From the NCBI GenBank assembly GCA_937125455.1, contig CAKZLK010000059.1, forward strand, positions 1-64,000: a DNA stretch of 64,000 nt, read 5' to 3'. Of the stretch, positions 1 to 8,056 are shown piece by piece (the first letter of the stretch is position 1; each line of letters opens with the position of its first letter). Made by a program: the position numbers and the translations under genes. A model generated the notes under the pieces. The model made no database searches, was not told where the DNA came from, and saw only the letters and a list, made by a program, of their open reading frames with translations. The stretch is from an uncultured Aequorivita sp. GTDB taxonomy: Bacteria > Bacteroidota > Bacteroidia > Flavobacteriales > Flavobacteriaceae.

Positions 1-358
1 TCCTCACTGCTGCCTCCCGTAGGAGTCTGGTCCGTGTCTCAGTACCAGTGTGGGGGATCCCCCTCTCAGGGCCCCTAACCATCGTAGCCTTGGTGTGCCG
101 TTACCACACCAACTAGCTAATGGTACGCATGCTCATCTTGTACCGATAAATCTTTACTATAAATCAAATGCTATCATTATAGACTATGGGGCATTAATCC
201 AAGTTTCCCTGGGCTATTCCCCTGTACAAGGTAGATTGCATACGCGTTACGCACCCGTGCGCCGGTCTCAAGGGTGCAAGCACCCTCTACCCCTCGACTT
301 GCATGTGTTAGGCCTGCCGCTAGCGTTCATCCTGAGCCAGGATCAAACTCTTCATCGT
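1..358 (-). rRNA. 16S ribosomal RNA, 5' part (runs off left edge)
   Basis: This is the first ~358 nt of a small-subunit rRNA, read on the minus strand. The reverse complement contains the universal AGAGTTTGATCCTGGCTCAG at about 332-351. The first bases of the window carry the complement of the universal site near E. coli position 340-355 (CTGCTGCCTCCCGTAGGAG). The mature 5' end is placed by analogy with E. coli, seven bases before AGAGTTTG, and may be off by a few bases. The rest of the gene and any 23S/5S lie outside the window. Short open frames here are not genes. Confidence 0.97.
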
Positions 359-491
359 ATAATCTTCAATAATATTGCGACCATACTCCAGTAAGAGCTC
401 GACTCCCTCAAAAAAATCTCAGAAAATCTTACTTAGTTTAGTTTCTTTGTTGATAAACATCCTTTCGAATGATCATCTACGCTGTCAATTT

Positions 492-507
492 CAATATCTC
501 AATGAAC
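492..507 (-). promoter_or_regulatory. boxA-like antitermination motif in rRNA leader
   Basis: On the minus strand this reads GTTCATTGAGATATTG. It resembles the GTTC(T/A)TTGACATATTG block that, from memory, precedes rRNA genes in Bacteroidota and probably acts as the Nus-factor boxA site. It lies about 135 bases before the 16S 5' end. The assignment rests on resemblance only. Confidence 0.4.
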
Positions 508-618
508 TTTTTCTTTATCAAAAAATAAAGATTCAATTGTTGGCGGAACGGAGTTGAACCGTTGCTATTATTTCCCTTTCACCATTTTTAAGACCGTGCC
601 TATCTCTCTAAGCGGGTG

Positions 619-651
619 CAAATATACAACCCCTTTTTTTAAACTACCAAA
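619..651 (-). promoter_or_regulatory. predicted rRNA promoter
   Basis: On the minus strand a -33 TTTG (648-651) is followed after 21 bases by the -7 box TATATTTG (619-626). This matches the Bacteroidota consensus TTTG-N19..21-TAnnTTTG. The predicted start is near 612, giving a leader of about 250 nt, which is reasonable for a 16S operon. Confidence 0.6.
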
Positions 652-885
652 CTTAATTTGATTTATTTTAAATGTTTTTTTTAAACTACTTTCAAGCTAC
701 TGAAATTTAAATAATTATGTAGTAAAAATATTTTGACAAACTATTCAGCAAGCAAAAAATTCAAATACTATATTAAACAAACCTAAAAACTAAGTGTATT
801 CAGCAGATTGAAATTCATTCAAAAATTAAAAGAGCGAACTGCAAAAGTACTATCTTTAAAACTCTTGTGCAACCTGTGTCGTCGA

Positions 886-1584
886 TTAGTTATTAACAGG
901 TTTCTTTTTCCAGTGTGAGGTCAAATCCAAATAATCAATTGGAAATGCAGGAGCTTGACGTTCAAGTATATTGTCACGAAAGGATCTTTCTAGAATGTCT
1001 TCTATTAAATAGTCTTCTTTCACATCAAAAGGTCTATACTCTTCTTTTAGGGAAATTTCAAAAAGACTTGCAGTGGTATTATACCAAAAGGCGCGCCAAC
1101 CTGTTCGCAGTTCTTTAACGAGATCGAAAGCCGTTCGGCCTGTTTGCCTATGTATGAGCTTTACCAATATCTGACCCTCAGTATGTGTTAGCTTTTTCAA
1201 CTTTTCAGAAAACTCTCCTTCAATGTAGTTCTGAATACGTTTAGTATACCTTCTTCTATCACCTTTATTTTCTATGGTTTTTAATCTTTCTGTCATTGTA
1301 GACAATCTTTCGGCAGCAAGTTTGGCGTAGGGATAGACCTTTCTGGTTTTTCTTCTGAGTATTAAATAACGACGCCTATCCTCTTCCGAAGTAAACTTTA
1401 CCTTCTTCAAAAGATATACTTCATCCAAATTTATAATTTCCCGAGCTACAGTATCCCCTTTAATAATATAATACATAATCTCAGTGGAATCTTTTTGCTT
1501 TTCAAGAGATCCGTCAGTCTGTCCATAAGTAACTGTCATACTGAATATTATTAGACATATATATATAGGTACTCTGATTTTCAT
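886..1584 (-). CDS. DUF4294 domain-containing secreted protein
   Basis: A 232-residue protein of the DUF4294 family, common in Flavobacteriia and of unknown function. Residues 1-21 form a signal peptide ending in TYGQ, so the protein is probably periplasmic. The body is highly charged and rich in Arg/Lys (EEDRRRYLILRRKTRKVYPY at about 67-86), followed by predicted helices. A conserved-looking block (IHRQTGRTAFDLVKELR) lies near residue 145. It is divergent from the M42 peptidase gene, 128 bases away. A TATTTTTG -7-like box at 1630-1637 on the minus strand could drive it. Family assignment is from recognition of the sequence pattern. Confidence 0.8.
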   Translation of the reverse strand: MKIRVPIYICLIIFSMTVTYGQTDGSLEKQKDSTEIMYYIIKGDTVAREIINLDEVYLLKKVKFTSEEDRRRYLILRRKTRKVYPYAKLAAERLSTMTERLKTIENKGDRRRYTKRIQNYIEGEFSEKLKKLTHTEGQILVKLIHRQTGRTAFDLVKELRTGWRAFWYNTTASLFEISLKEEYRPFDVKEDYLIEDILERSFRDNILERQAPAFPIDYLDLTSHWKKKPVNN

Positions 1585-1712
1585 TTAAATAGTTTTTTAA
1601 CGAAAGCTATGTTTATCCAAAAACGTTCCAAAAATAAGCAAATTGCGTTGTGGGGCTTAATAAGAAATTGCTAATTTTACCAAACATATATCTTTTCAGA
1701 AAAATACAATTT

Positions 1713-2798
1713 ATGACCACTTCAATATTAACAGACAAATCATTAAAATTTTTAGAGGAATATTTAAACAATGCCGCACCCACAGGCTATGAATGGGACG
1801 GACAAAAATTGTGGATGAAATATCTGAAACCTTACGTTGATGATTTTTTTACGGATACCTATGGAACAGCAGTTGGCGTTATAAATCCCAAAGCTAAATT
1901 TAAAGTAGTTATTGAAGGGCACGCAGATGAAATTTCTTGGTATGTAAATTATATAAGTGACAACGGATTACTTTATGTAGTAAGAAACGGCGGAAGCGAT
2001 CACCAGATTGCTCCTTCAAAAATTGTAAATATTCATACGAAAAACGGTATTAAAAAAGGTGTTTTCGGATGGCCTGCAATCCACACACGTGATAAAGCAA
2101 AAGAAGAAACTCCAAAACCCGATAACATATTTATAGATGTTGGCGCAAAGGATAAAGAAGAAGTCGAGAAAATGGGGATCCATGTAGGTTGCGTAATTAC
2201 CTATCCCGATCAATTCCATATTTTAAATGGAGATAAGTTTGTGTGTCGTGCTCTAGATAACCGAATGGGTGGTTTTATGATAGCCGAAGTTGCTAGGTTG
2301 CTTCACGAAAACAAAAACAAACTTCCCTTTGGACTTTATATAACCAATTCTGTACAGGAAGAAATAGGCCTTAGAGGCGCTGAAATGATTGCGGATCGCA
2401 TTAAACCAAACATAGCCATTGTTACCGATGTTACCCATGACACCACTACCCCAATGATCGACAAAAAGGTACAAGGTCTTGCAGAAATTGGCTGTGGTCC
2501 CGTCATAGCTTACGCGCCAGCAGTACAGCAAAAACTTCGCGACTTAATAGTTGATACCGCAGAAAAGAAAATGATACCATTTCAACGTGCAGCTCTTTCC
2601 AGAGCTACAGGTACAGATACAGATGCCTTTGCGTATAGCAACGGAGGTGTAGCAAGTGCTTTAATTTCTCTTCCATTGCGCTATATGCATACTACCGTAG
2701 AGATGGTTCATCGTGACGATGTTGAAAATGTTATTAAGCTTATTTATGAAACCATTCTAAATATAAAAGATGGAGAAACCTTTAGTTATTTTGAATAA
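1713..2798 (+). CDS. M42 family metallopeptidase (glutamyl/deblocking aminopeptidase type)
   Basis: A 361-residue cytoplasmic di-metal aminopeptidase of the M42 family (TET, FrvX, PepA-like). Visible metal and catalytic residues are His70 (EGHADE), Asp182 (ALDNRMGG), Glu216/Glu217 (VQEEIGLRG), Asp239 (VTDVTHDT) and His326 (RYMHTTVEM). This is the full M42 set in the usual order and at the usual length. The frame stays open upstream to 1650, but those 21 residues are untypical, so I chose the ATG at 1713 that gives MTTSILTDKSLKF. Its likely role is removal of N-terminal residues from peptides. A strong terminator follows at 2847. Confidence 0.93.
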   Translation: MTTSILTDKSLKFLEEYLNNAAPTGYEWDGQKLWMKYLKPYVDDFFTDTYGTAVGVINPKAKFKVVIEGHADEISWYVNYISDNGLLYVVRNGGSDHQIAPSKIVNIHTKNGIKKGVFGWPAIHTRDKAKEETPKPDNIFIDVGAKDKEEVEKMGIHVGCVITYPDQFHILNGDKFVCRALDNRMGGFMIAEVARLLHENKNKLPFGLYITNSVQEEIGLRGAEMIADRIKPNIAIVTDVTHDTTTPMIDKKVQGLAEIGCGPVIAYAPAVQQKLRDLIVDTAEKKMIPFQRAALSRATGTDTDAFAYSNGGVASALISLPLRYMHTTVEMVHRDDVENVIKLIYETILNIKDGETFSYFE

Positions 2799-2846
2799 AT
2801 CCTTCCAAACAATTTCAGAGTTTTAAATACCTGAGCCATTAACAAG

Positions 2847-2888
2847 ACAGACCGCTTTAAATGAAAATTTGCAGCGGTCTGTTTTTTG
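2847..2888 (+). terminator. rho-independent terminator after the M42 gene
   Basis: ACAGACCGCT (2847-2856) pairs perfectly with AGCGGTCTGT (2873-2882). A T-tract (2882-2887) follows. The gene that follows in the same direction therefore needs its own promoter. Confidence 0.85.
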
Positions 2889-2897
2889 TTATATTTA
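2868..2897 (+). promoter_or_regulatory. candidate promoter of the MBOAT/SGNH pair
   Basis: TTTG at 2868-2871 and TATATTTA at 2890-2897 are 18 bases apart, a near match to TTTG-N-TAnnTTTG (last base A instead of G). It overlaps the terminator hairpin and would start transcription near 2904, about 12 bases before the start codon. Confidence 0.35.
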
Positions 2898-2915
2898 CCG
2901 CAAATTCCATAACTT

Positions 2916-4346
2916 TTGTTGTTCAACTCCTTTTCATTTGGATTATTTCTTCCTATTACTCTTCTGCTATATTGGGCAGTTGGTTTTAAAAGAATGAAAG
3001 CGCAAAATGCCATTTTGCTCGTTGCTAGTTATTTTTTTTATGGCCTTTGGGATTGGCGCTTTTTATTTCTTATTGTCGCAAGCTCCCTTGTCGATTATTT
3101 TGCCGCATTGGCAATAAAGGGAACTGAAAAAAATAACAAACAAAAAATTTATCTATACAGCAGCATTGCATGGAATTTAGGAGTGCTTTTTCTGTTTAAA
3201 TATTATAATTTTTTTATTGATGAATTTTCGCTTCTCTTCAATATGCAGCAAGGCGAATATGCCTTTAGTACACTAAACCTAATACTTCCGGTGGGACTTA
3301 GTTTTTATACCTTTCAAACAATGAGTTACACCATTGACGTATATAAAAAGCGTATTAAACCTACTAAAAACCTACTCAATTTCTTGTGTTTTGTAAGTTT
3401 TTTTCCGCAGCTTGTAGCTGGACCTATTGAAAAAGCTTCCAGTTTATTGCCACAATTCAATAAAAAAAGAGAATTTAATTCCGAAGAAGCAAAAGAGGGG
3501 CTACGGCAGATTTTGTGGGGGCTTTTCAAAAAAATGGTGATTGCAGACAATGCAGCTCATGTTGTAAATATGGTATATGCCTCACCAGAAGATTATGGAA
3601 GTCTTTCAATACTGTACGCCTCAATACTTTTCTTTTTTCAGATTTATGGTGATTTTTCGGGTTATTCCGATATTGCTATAGGGACTGCAAAAATCTTCGG
3701 TTTCAAACTCAGTAAAAACTTCAACATTCCCTATTTGGCAAAAAGTGTTACCGAGTTTTGGCAACGTTGGCATATTACCCTTACACGATGGTTTAACGAT
3801 TATGTTTACTTTCCAATAATTCAAAAAAATCTGCGCAGTACAATCCGTCGAAACTTCGCAATTTTTTTAACAATGGGATTGATAGGACTTTGGCATGGAG
3901 CAGATTGGACATTTATCATCTTTGGGGCTTTTCAAGGGCTATTGATAATTATTGAAAGAACGCCATTGACAAAAGACAGAAAATCAAGTATCTTTCATAA
4001 ATCGATAATTCCAAGATATTTAATACCTGTCTTTAGTTTTACTATTATTACGGCATCCAGTATACTTTTCAGAAGTAAGAATATTGAGGAAGTTGGAATT
4101 GTTTTAAAAAGAATTTTTTCATTTATTCCCAGTGAAAATGTCGAGCCACTTTTAAACAAAAGGTTTCTCTTTTTTCTATTTATTATGATAGCTTCCGAAA
4201 TAATGACACGCAGTAAAAATTTCCCGTTGACCCAAATCGACAAATACATCAATAAACCCACGCGCTGGATTATTTATTACATTTTCATTTTTTTAATTTT
4301 CCGATATGCCGGTCCCAAAGAGGATTTTATATATTTTCAGTTTTAG
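2916..4346 (+). CDS. MBOAT family O-acyltransferase (AlgI-like)
   Basis: A 476-residue polytopic inner-membrane acyltransferase of the MBOAT family. AlgI-type members move acyl groups, often acetyl, across the membrane onto exported polymers. The two family His residues are visible: His286 in FWQRWHITLTRWF and the catalytic-type His327 in GLWHGADWTF. Around ten membrane segments are apparent. I accept TTG at 2916 as start because it gives MLFNSFSFGLFLP, the usual N-terminus of the family, and there is no ATG at that place. It overlaps the downstream SGNH-like gene by 41 bases. The polymer acylated is unknown, and the main polysaccharide cluster is 24 kb away. Confidence 0.9.
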   Translation: MLFNSFSFGLFLPITLLLYWAVGFKRMKAQNAILLVASYFFYGLWDWRFLFLIVASSLVDYFAALAIKGTEKNNKQKIYLYSSIAWNLGVLFLFKYYNFFIDEFSLLFNMQQGEYAFSTLNLILPVGLSFYTFQTMSYTIDVYKKRIKPTKNLLNFLCFVSFFPQLVAGPIEKASSLLPQFNKKREFNSEEAKEGLRQILWGLFKKMVIADNAAHVVNMVYASPEDYGSLSILYASILFFFQIYGDFSGYSDIAIGTAKIFGFKLSKNFNIPYLAKSVTEFWQRWHITLTRWFNDYVYFPIIQKNLRSTIRRNFAIFLTMGLIGLWHGADWTFIIFGAFQGLLIIIERTPLTKDRKSSIFHKSIIPRYLIPVFSFTIITASSILFRSKNIEEVGIVLKRIFSFIPSENVEPLLNKRFLFFLFIMIASEIMTRSKNFPLTQIDKYINKPTRWIIYYIFIFLIFRYAGPKEDFIYFQF

Positions 4347-5286
4347 TAAAGCCCAGATTCGCTTTCTAAAATATTGTCTGGGATTTTTCATTCCAGTAGT
4401 TCTCGCATATTTGGCTTTGGAGCTACTGGTTTTGAATATTCCAATCAATTATAAACTATTTGGGAAATATTTAGAAACACATTCCCAAGAAATCGAGGTA
4501 ATGGGCTTGGGCTCATCGCAAGTAAAGTGTGGATTTAATCCAGAGTTTTGTGATAAAACAGCAATAAATCTCGCATCTACTTCACAGCATCACAACGAAG
4601 ATTTTAATATTTTGAAAGGAACCGTTTATAGGCTTCCAAAGTTAAAATATGTACTTCTGGAATTGTCCTATAATCACTTGGAACTACCACATCATCCTGA
4701 CGATTATTGGAAAAATACAATTTATTTGAAATATTATAATGTAAATGCTTTTGAAAGACCCACGTGGTTTAAGGATCGATTGGTCTATCTTTCAAACGCA
4801 CATTTTTATTCACATATTTTAATGGATTATTATTTCTATAAAACCAATAAAACCGAATTAAATGAGTACGGTTTCGACACCAATAATCATGAAGGAGCAT
4901 TCAAAAAATTAAATTATGACGAATCAAAAATAGCTACTCACAAGTTCAAGATTATTACTCGGGAAGATTTAGACATTTTTAAAAAAAATACAGCCTATTT
5001 TTTTAAAATGCTCGATTATGCAAAAACTGAAGATTTAAAGGTGATTGTATGCACCCTTCCACTTTACAAAACTTATTTAAAAGAAAGAAATCAAAATATT
5101 GTTCGCCGCCGTGACAGTGTGCTAAAAATAATTAAAAGCAAATACAAGAATGTGGTACTTTTAAACGAGGAAACCGATACCCTAAATTTTACAGCAAACG
5201 ACTTTTTAAATGAAAACCATTTAAATCCTGATGGCGCAAAAAAGTTTACTGATTTGATAAACCGCAAACTTGACAGTTTAAATTAG
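4306..5286 (+). CDS. SGNH-hydrolase-like membrane-anchored protein, partner of MBOAT
   Basis: A 326-residue protein with one N-terminal membrane segment (about residues 21-45) and a periplasmic domain. A GLGSSQ block (Ser70/Ser71) and a C-terminal DFLNENHLNPDG block (Asp299 to His305) resemble SGNH blocks I and V, as in AlgJ/AlgX/DUF1574-type partners of MBOAT proteins. Known pairs work with the MBOAT component supplying acyl groups and the SGNH component placing them on the polymer. The start overlaps the MBOAT gene by 41 bases, suggesting translational coupling. Sequence similarity to AlgX itself looks low, so the exact family is uncertain. Confidence 0.75.
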   Translation: MPVPKRILYIFSFSKAQIRFLKYCLGFFIPVVLAYLALELLVLNIPINYKLFGKYLETHSQEIEVMGLGSSQVKCGFNPEFCDKTAINLASTSQHHNEDFNILKGTVYRLPKLKYVLLELSYNHLELPHHPDDYWKNTIYLKYYNVNAFERPTWFKDRLVYLSNAHFYSHILMDYYFYKTNKTELNEYGFDTNNHEGAFKKLNYDESKIATHKFKIITREDLDIFKKNTAYFFKMLDYAKTEDLKVIVCTLPLYKTYLKERNQNIVRRRDSVLKIIKSKYKNVVLLNEETDTLNFTANDFLNENHLNPDGAKKFTDLINRKLDSLN

Positions 5287-6656
5287 TTCCTTTTTAATTT
5301 TTCAAAATAAATCTTAGCTTCTTTTATTACTCTCGGCGCAAGAATTATTGTTGCAGTCATCGTTGGAATGGCCATTAATGCAAAAAAAGTATCAATTAAA
5401 TTAATCATCATGCTAAGTGAAGTTGTGGCGCCAACTAAAATACTTATTATGTAAAAATAATTATAGATCCCCTTGTTTTTTGCTCCAAACAGAAAAGACA
5501 TACACTTACTGCCGTAATACGAATAAGAAAATAGTGAAGAAATACTGAAAATAACAATACACAACAATAAGCCATATTTTCCAAAGTAAGGGATACTTTC
5601 CTCAAAAGCTGAAGCTGTTAAACTTACACCATTAGCATCGCTGCTTTGCCAAACACCAGTTACCAATATAGCCAACGCGGTTAGCGTACAGATTATTAAA
5701 GTATCTATTGCTGGGCCCAACATCGCCACCAAACCTTCACGAATGGGTTCGTTGGTTTTTGCTGCTCCATGAGCCATTGGGGCCGTACCTATACCCGCTT
5801 CGTTCGAAAAAGCACCACGGCGAATTCCCAGAAGTATGATTCCACCAATAGCACCACCCAAAAAAGCATCTCCATTATAAAAATTTGCCGAAAAAGCATC
5901 TGCAAATATCAATCCCAGATATTCTGGTACGACATCAATATGAACCCCTAAAATGATTAATACCAAAACAAAGTAAAGAATAACCATTCCCGGAACCATT
6001 TTGGAAGCAGTTTTACTAATACGTGAAAGTCCTCCCAAAATAACAATCGAGGTAATCGTCGCCAAAACAAAACCGATTATCAAATCCGTTTTAAAGCCAT
6101 TATATATTCCGGCAGGTTTCAAAAGTATATCGTTTATTGCTTGTGTAAGTTGGTTTACGTTAAAAACTGGTAAAGCTCCCACCAAACCTGCAACACTAAA
6201 AAAAACAGCCATCGGCATCCATTTTTTTCCCAAACCCTCTGTAATAAAATACATTGGACCGCCCTGAGTTTTTCCTTCACTATCTTTTCCACGGTACAGA
6301 ATTGCCAATGTTGCCGTGAAAAATTTAGTGGACATCCCAATCACAGCGCTCACCCACATCCAAAAAACAGCCCCTGGTCCACCTATGGCAATAGCGACAG
6401 CAACTCCTGCTATATTTCCCATACCCACTGTAGCCGAAAGCGCAGTTGTTAATGCTTGAAAATGTGTTATTTCACCAGCATCACTTTCGTTGTCATATTT
6501 TCCGCGAAGCACGGCAATGGCATGACCCAAATAACGAAAAGGCAAAAATTTAATTCGGATTATAAGATACAACCCACCTCCAATCAAAATAATCAAAAGT
6601 GGTAAACCCCAGGCTGTAGAAGCCATTTCAGCGATAAAATCGTTTATTTTTTGCAA
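5283..6656 (-). CDS. AGCS family sodium:alanine/glycine symporter
   Basis: A 457-residue integral membrane protein of the alanine or glycine:cation symporter family (AgcS/AlsT). Family blocks are easy to see: TTALSATVGMGNIAGVAVAI (about 68-87), GPGAVFWMW, and GIRRGAFSNEAGIGTAPMAH (about 275-295), which includes the NEAG signature. About ten to eleven membrane helices are apparent. It imports small neutral amino acids with Na+. Its 3' end overlaps the convergent SGNH-like gene by 4 bases, with no terminator between. Confidence 0.95.
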   Translation of the reverse strand: MQKINDFIAEMASTAWGLPLLIILIGGGLYLIIRIKFLPFRYLGHAIAVLRGKYDNESDAGEITHFQALTTALSATVGMGNIAGVAVAIAIGGPGAVFWMWVSAVIGMSTKFFTATLAILYRGKDSEGKTQGGPMYFITEGLGKKWMPMAVFFSVAGLVGALPVFNVNQLTQAINDILLKPAGIYNGFKTDLIIGFVLATITSIVILGGLSRISKTASKMVPGMVILYFVLVLIILGVHIDVVPEYLGLIFADAFSANFYNGDAFLGGAIGGIILLGIRRGAFSNEAGIGTAPMAHGAAKTNEPIREGLVAMLGPAIDTLIICTLTALAILVTGVWQSSDANGVSLTASAFEESIPYFGKYGLLLCIVIFSISSLFSYSYYGSKCMSFLFGAKNKGIYNYFYIISILVGATTSLSMMINLIDTFFALMAIPTMTATIILAPRVIKEAKIYFEKLKRN

Positions 6657-6734
6657 GTAGTGTCTTTAAAATTTTATCTAATGTATGATTAAAATTTTTA
6701 AAATTAACGGGGAAATTGTTACTTGCAGCGCCAA

Positions 6735-8000
6735 ATGAAGAACCAACTAACAGTTTTATTACTTTTCATACCATATTTCATCTTCGCACAAACGGAGGGA
6801 GATTGGAAAAAAAGTGCACTCACCTTTACTCCCGAAGTTCTTTTTGGGAAAACTATGGAAGCCAACGGTGGTTTTCCTAAAACAAAATTACAGAAGCAGG
6901 CTGTTTTTAATATTGGTCGTTATCAGGCTAACAATCCACAGGAATGGGCTCAGCACTTAAAAAGACCAAAAACCGGTTTGTCTATTGGCATAACTGATTT
7001 TGGTAATTTGGATAGTTTAGGACTCGCAATTACAGCAATGCCTTTTATTGAGTTTAAAGCCTTTGGCAGCAATCGTTGGAAAATATTGACTGGCATGGGA
7101 GCCTCTTATTTCACAAAAAAATTCAATGAAGAAACAAATCCACAAAATCAAGCTGTAACAACAGATCTTACTTGGGCATTCCGACTTTATTTATACTATC
7201 AATTTCTTTCAACTAAAAACATAGATTGGCGAGCTGGCTTGGGCTATTCACACCATTCCAATGGCCATACGCGATTGCTTAACCAAGGATACAATTCCTT
7301 TTTGGTGAGTATTTCGGCTGATATAAAAAATCCATTGAATCATTTCGAAAATACTGTATCTGAAACTCCTCCAAATTATAAAAAAACAGCTTATGACTAT
7401 TATGCAATACGTGGTGGACTAGGTCAAAATGTTTTTGCATTAGCTTTTAACGATAAAAGAAATGTATATACAATCGCTGGAGAATACGGACGGGTTTATA
7501 ACAATACTTTTAAAATTGGAATTGGCTTTTATTATCGTTTTTATCAACATTATTACGATTATATTGAAGGAAACGAGTCTTTGGTGCAGGCAGGCAGGGA
7601 ATTTGATTATTTTAAAAGCGACCCTTGGTATTATTCCACCAATTTAGGTGTTACCCTCCACGGTGAAATATTTTTAAATCATGTGGGAATTGATCTTCAA
7701 TTGGGCTTCAATCTTCACAAACCAGCTTACAAAATGGAATGGCGAATCAATGAAGGTTGGGATAATACACCGCGAGAGATTCCGAGGAGTTGGATCTTGG
7801 GTGAGCTAGATGGAAGTTATAAGAAAAAGCACCGCATTTCCTCTAGATTGGGTCTTAAGTATTATTTAATTGGGATGGAGCAAGCTCCGAAAAATAATTT
7901 CTACATAGGTGCTCACCTAAATGCTAATCTGGGTCAAGCAGATTTTACAGAGTTGAGTTTTGGTTATGTTCACAGCTTTAATTTTCAGGAACGGAAATAA
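6735..8000 (+). CDS. acyloxyacyl hydrolase / PagL-like outer-membrane protein, extended
   Basis: A 421-residue outer-membrane protein with a signal peptide (MKNQLTVLLLFIPYFIFAQ). Alternating hydrophobic strands suggest a beta-barrel. HHSNG at residues 173-177 matches the catalytic His-x-Ser-Asn block of PagL lipid A 3-O-deacylases. Classical PagL is only about 150-190 residues, so more than half of this chain is extra. I use the ATG at 6735, because the frame upstream reaches only a TTG at 6723 and the ATG gives a standard signal peptide. Enzymatic activity is inferred from one motif plus the barrel pattern. Confidence 0.75.
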   Translation: MKNQLTVLLLFIPYFIFAQTEGDWKKSALTFTPEVLFGKTMEANGGFPKTKLQKQAVFNIGRYQANNPQEWAQHLKRPKTGLSIGITDFGNLDSLGLAITAMPFIEFKAFGSNRWKILTGMGASYFTKKFNEETNPQNQAVTTDLTWAFRLYLYYQFLSTKNIDWRAGLGYSHHSNGHTRLLNQGYNSFLVSISADIKNPLNHFENTVSETPPNYKKTAYDYYAIRGGLGQNVFALAFNDKRNVYTIAGEYGRVYNNTFKIGIGFYYRFYQHYYDYIEGNESLVQAGREFDYFKSDPWYYSTNLGVTLHGEIFLNHVGIDLQLGFNLHKPAYKMEWRINEGWDNTPREIPRSWILGELDGSYKKKHRISSRLGLKYYLIGMEQAPKNNFYIGAHLNANLGQADFTELSFGYVHSFNFQERK

Positions 8001-8032
8001 AAAAACCCTTTCCTGTTACAGAAAGGGTTTTT
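8001..8032. terminator. bidirectional terminator
   Basis: A perfect 12-base-pair stem (8001-8012 with 8021-8032) has an 8-base loop, with A-runs on one side and T-runs on the other. It directly follows the stop codon at 8000 and precedes the 3' end of the convergent giant gene, so it can serve both. Confidence 0.85.
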
Positions 8033-8056
8033 AGGTTTAACCTAATTCAAACAAAA

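Larger units (their letters stand above)
359..885 (-). other. rRNA operon leader and upstream region, no protein gene
   Basis: This ~530-base gap lies between the 16S 5' end and the stop of the DUF4294 gene. From the 16S outwards it holds the transcribed leader (about 359-612), a boxA-like motif, a tRNA T-arm look-alike at 547-563, and a promoter at 619-651. Beyond that is AT-rich DNA (about 655-885) in which I see no gene. Confidence 0.7.

Noticed and set aside
50-557. Open frames of 114 and 60 codons at the left edge
   Set aside because: They lie within the 16S rRNA gene and its leader, and are translations of structural RNA.
530-640. A complete tRNA gene before 16S
   Set aside because: Only the T-arm and a possible 3' acceptor strand are present. 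No D-arm, anticodon arm or 5' acceptor half can be found.
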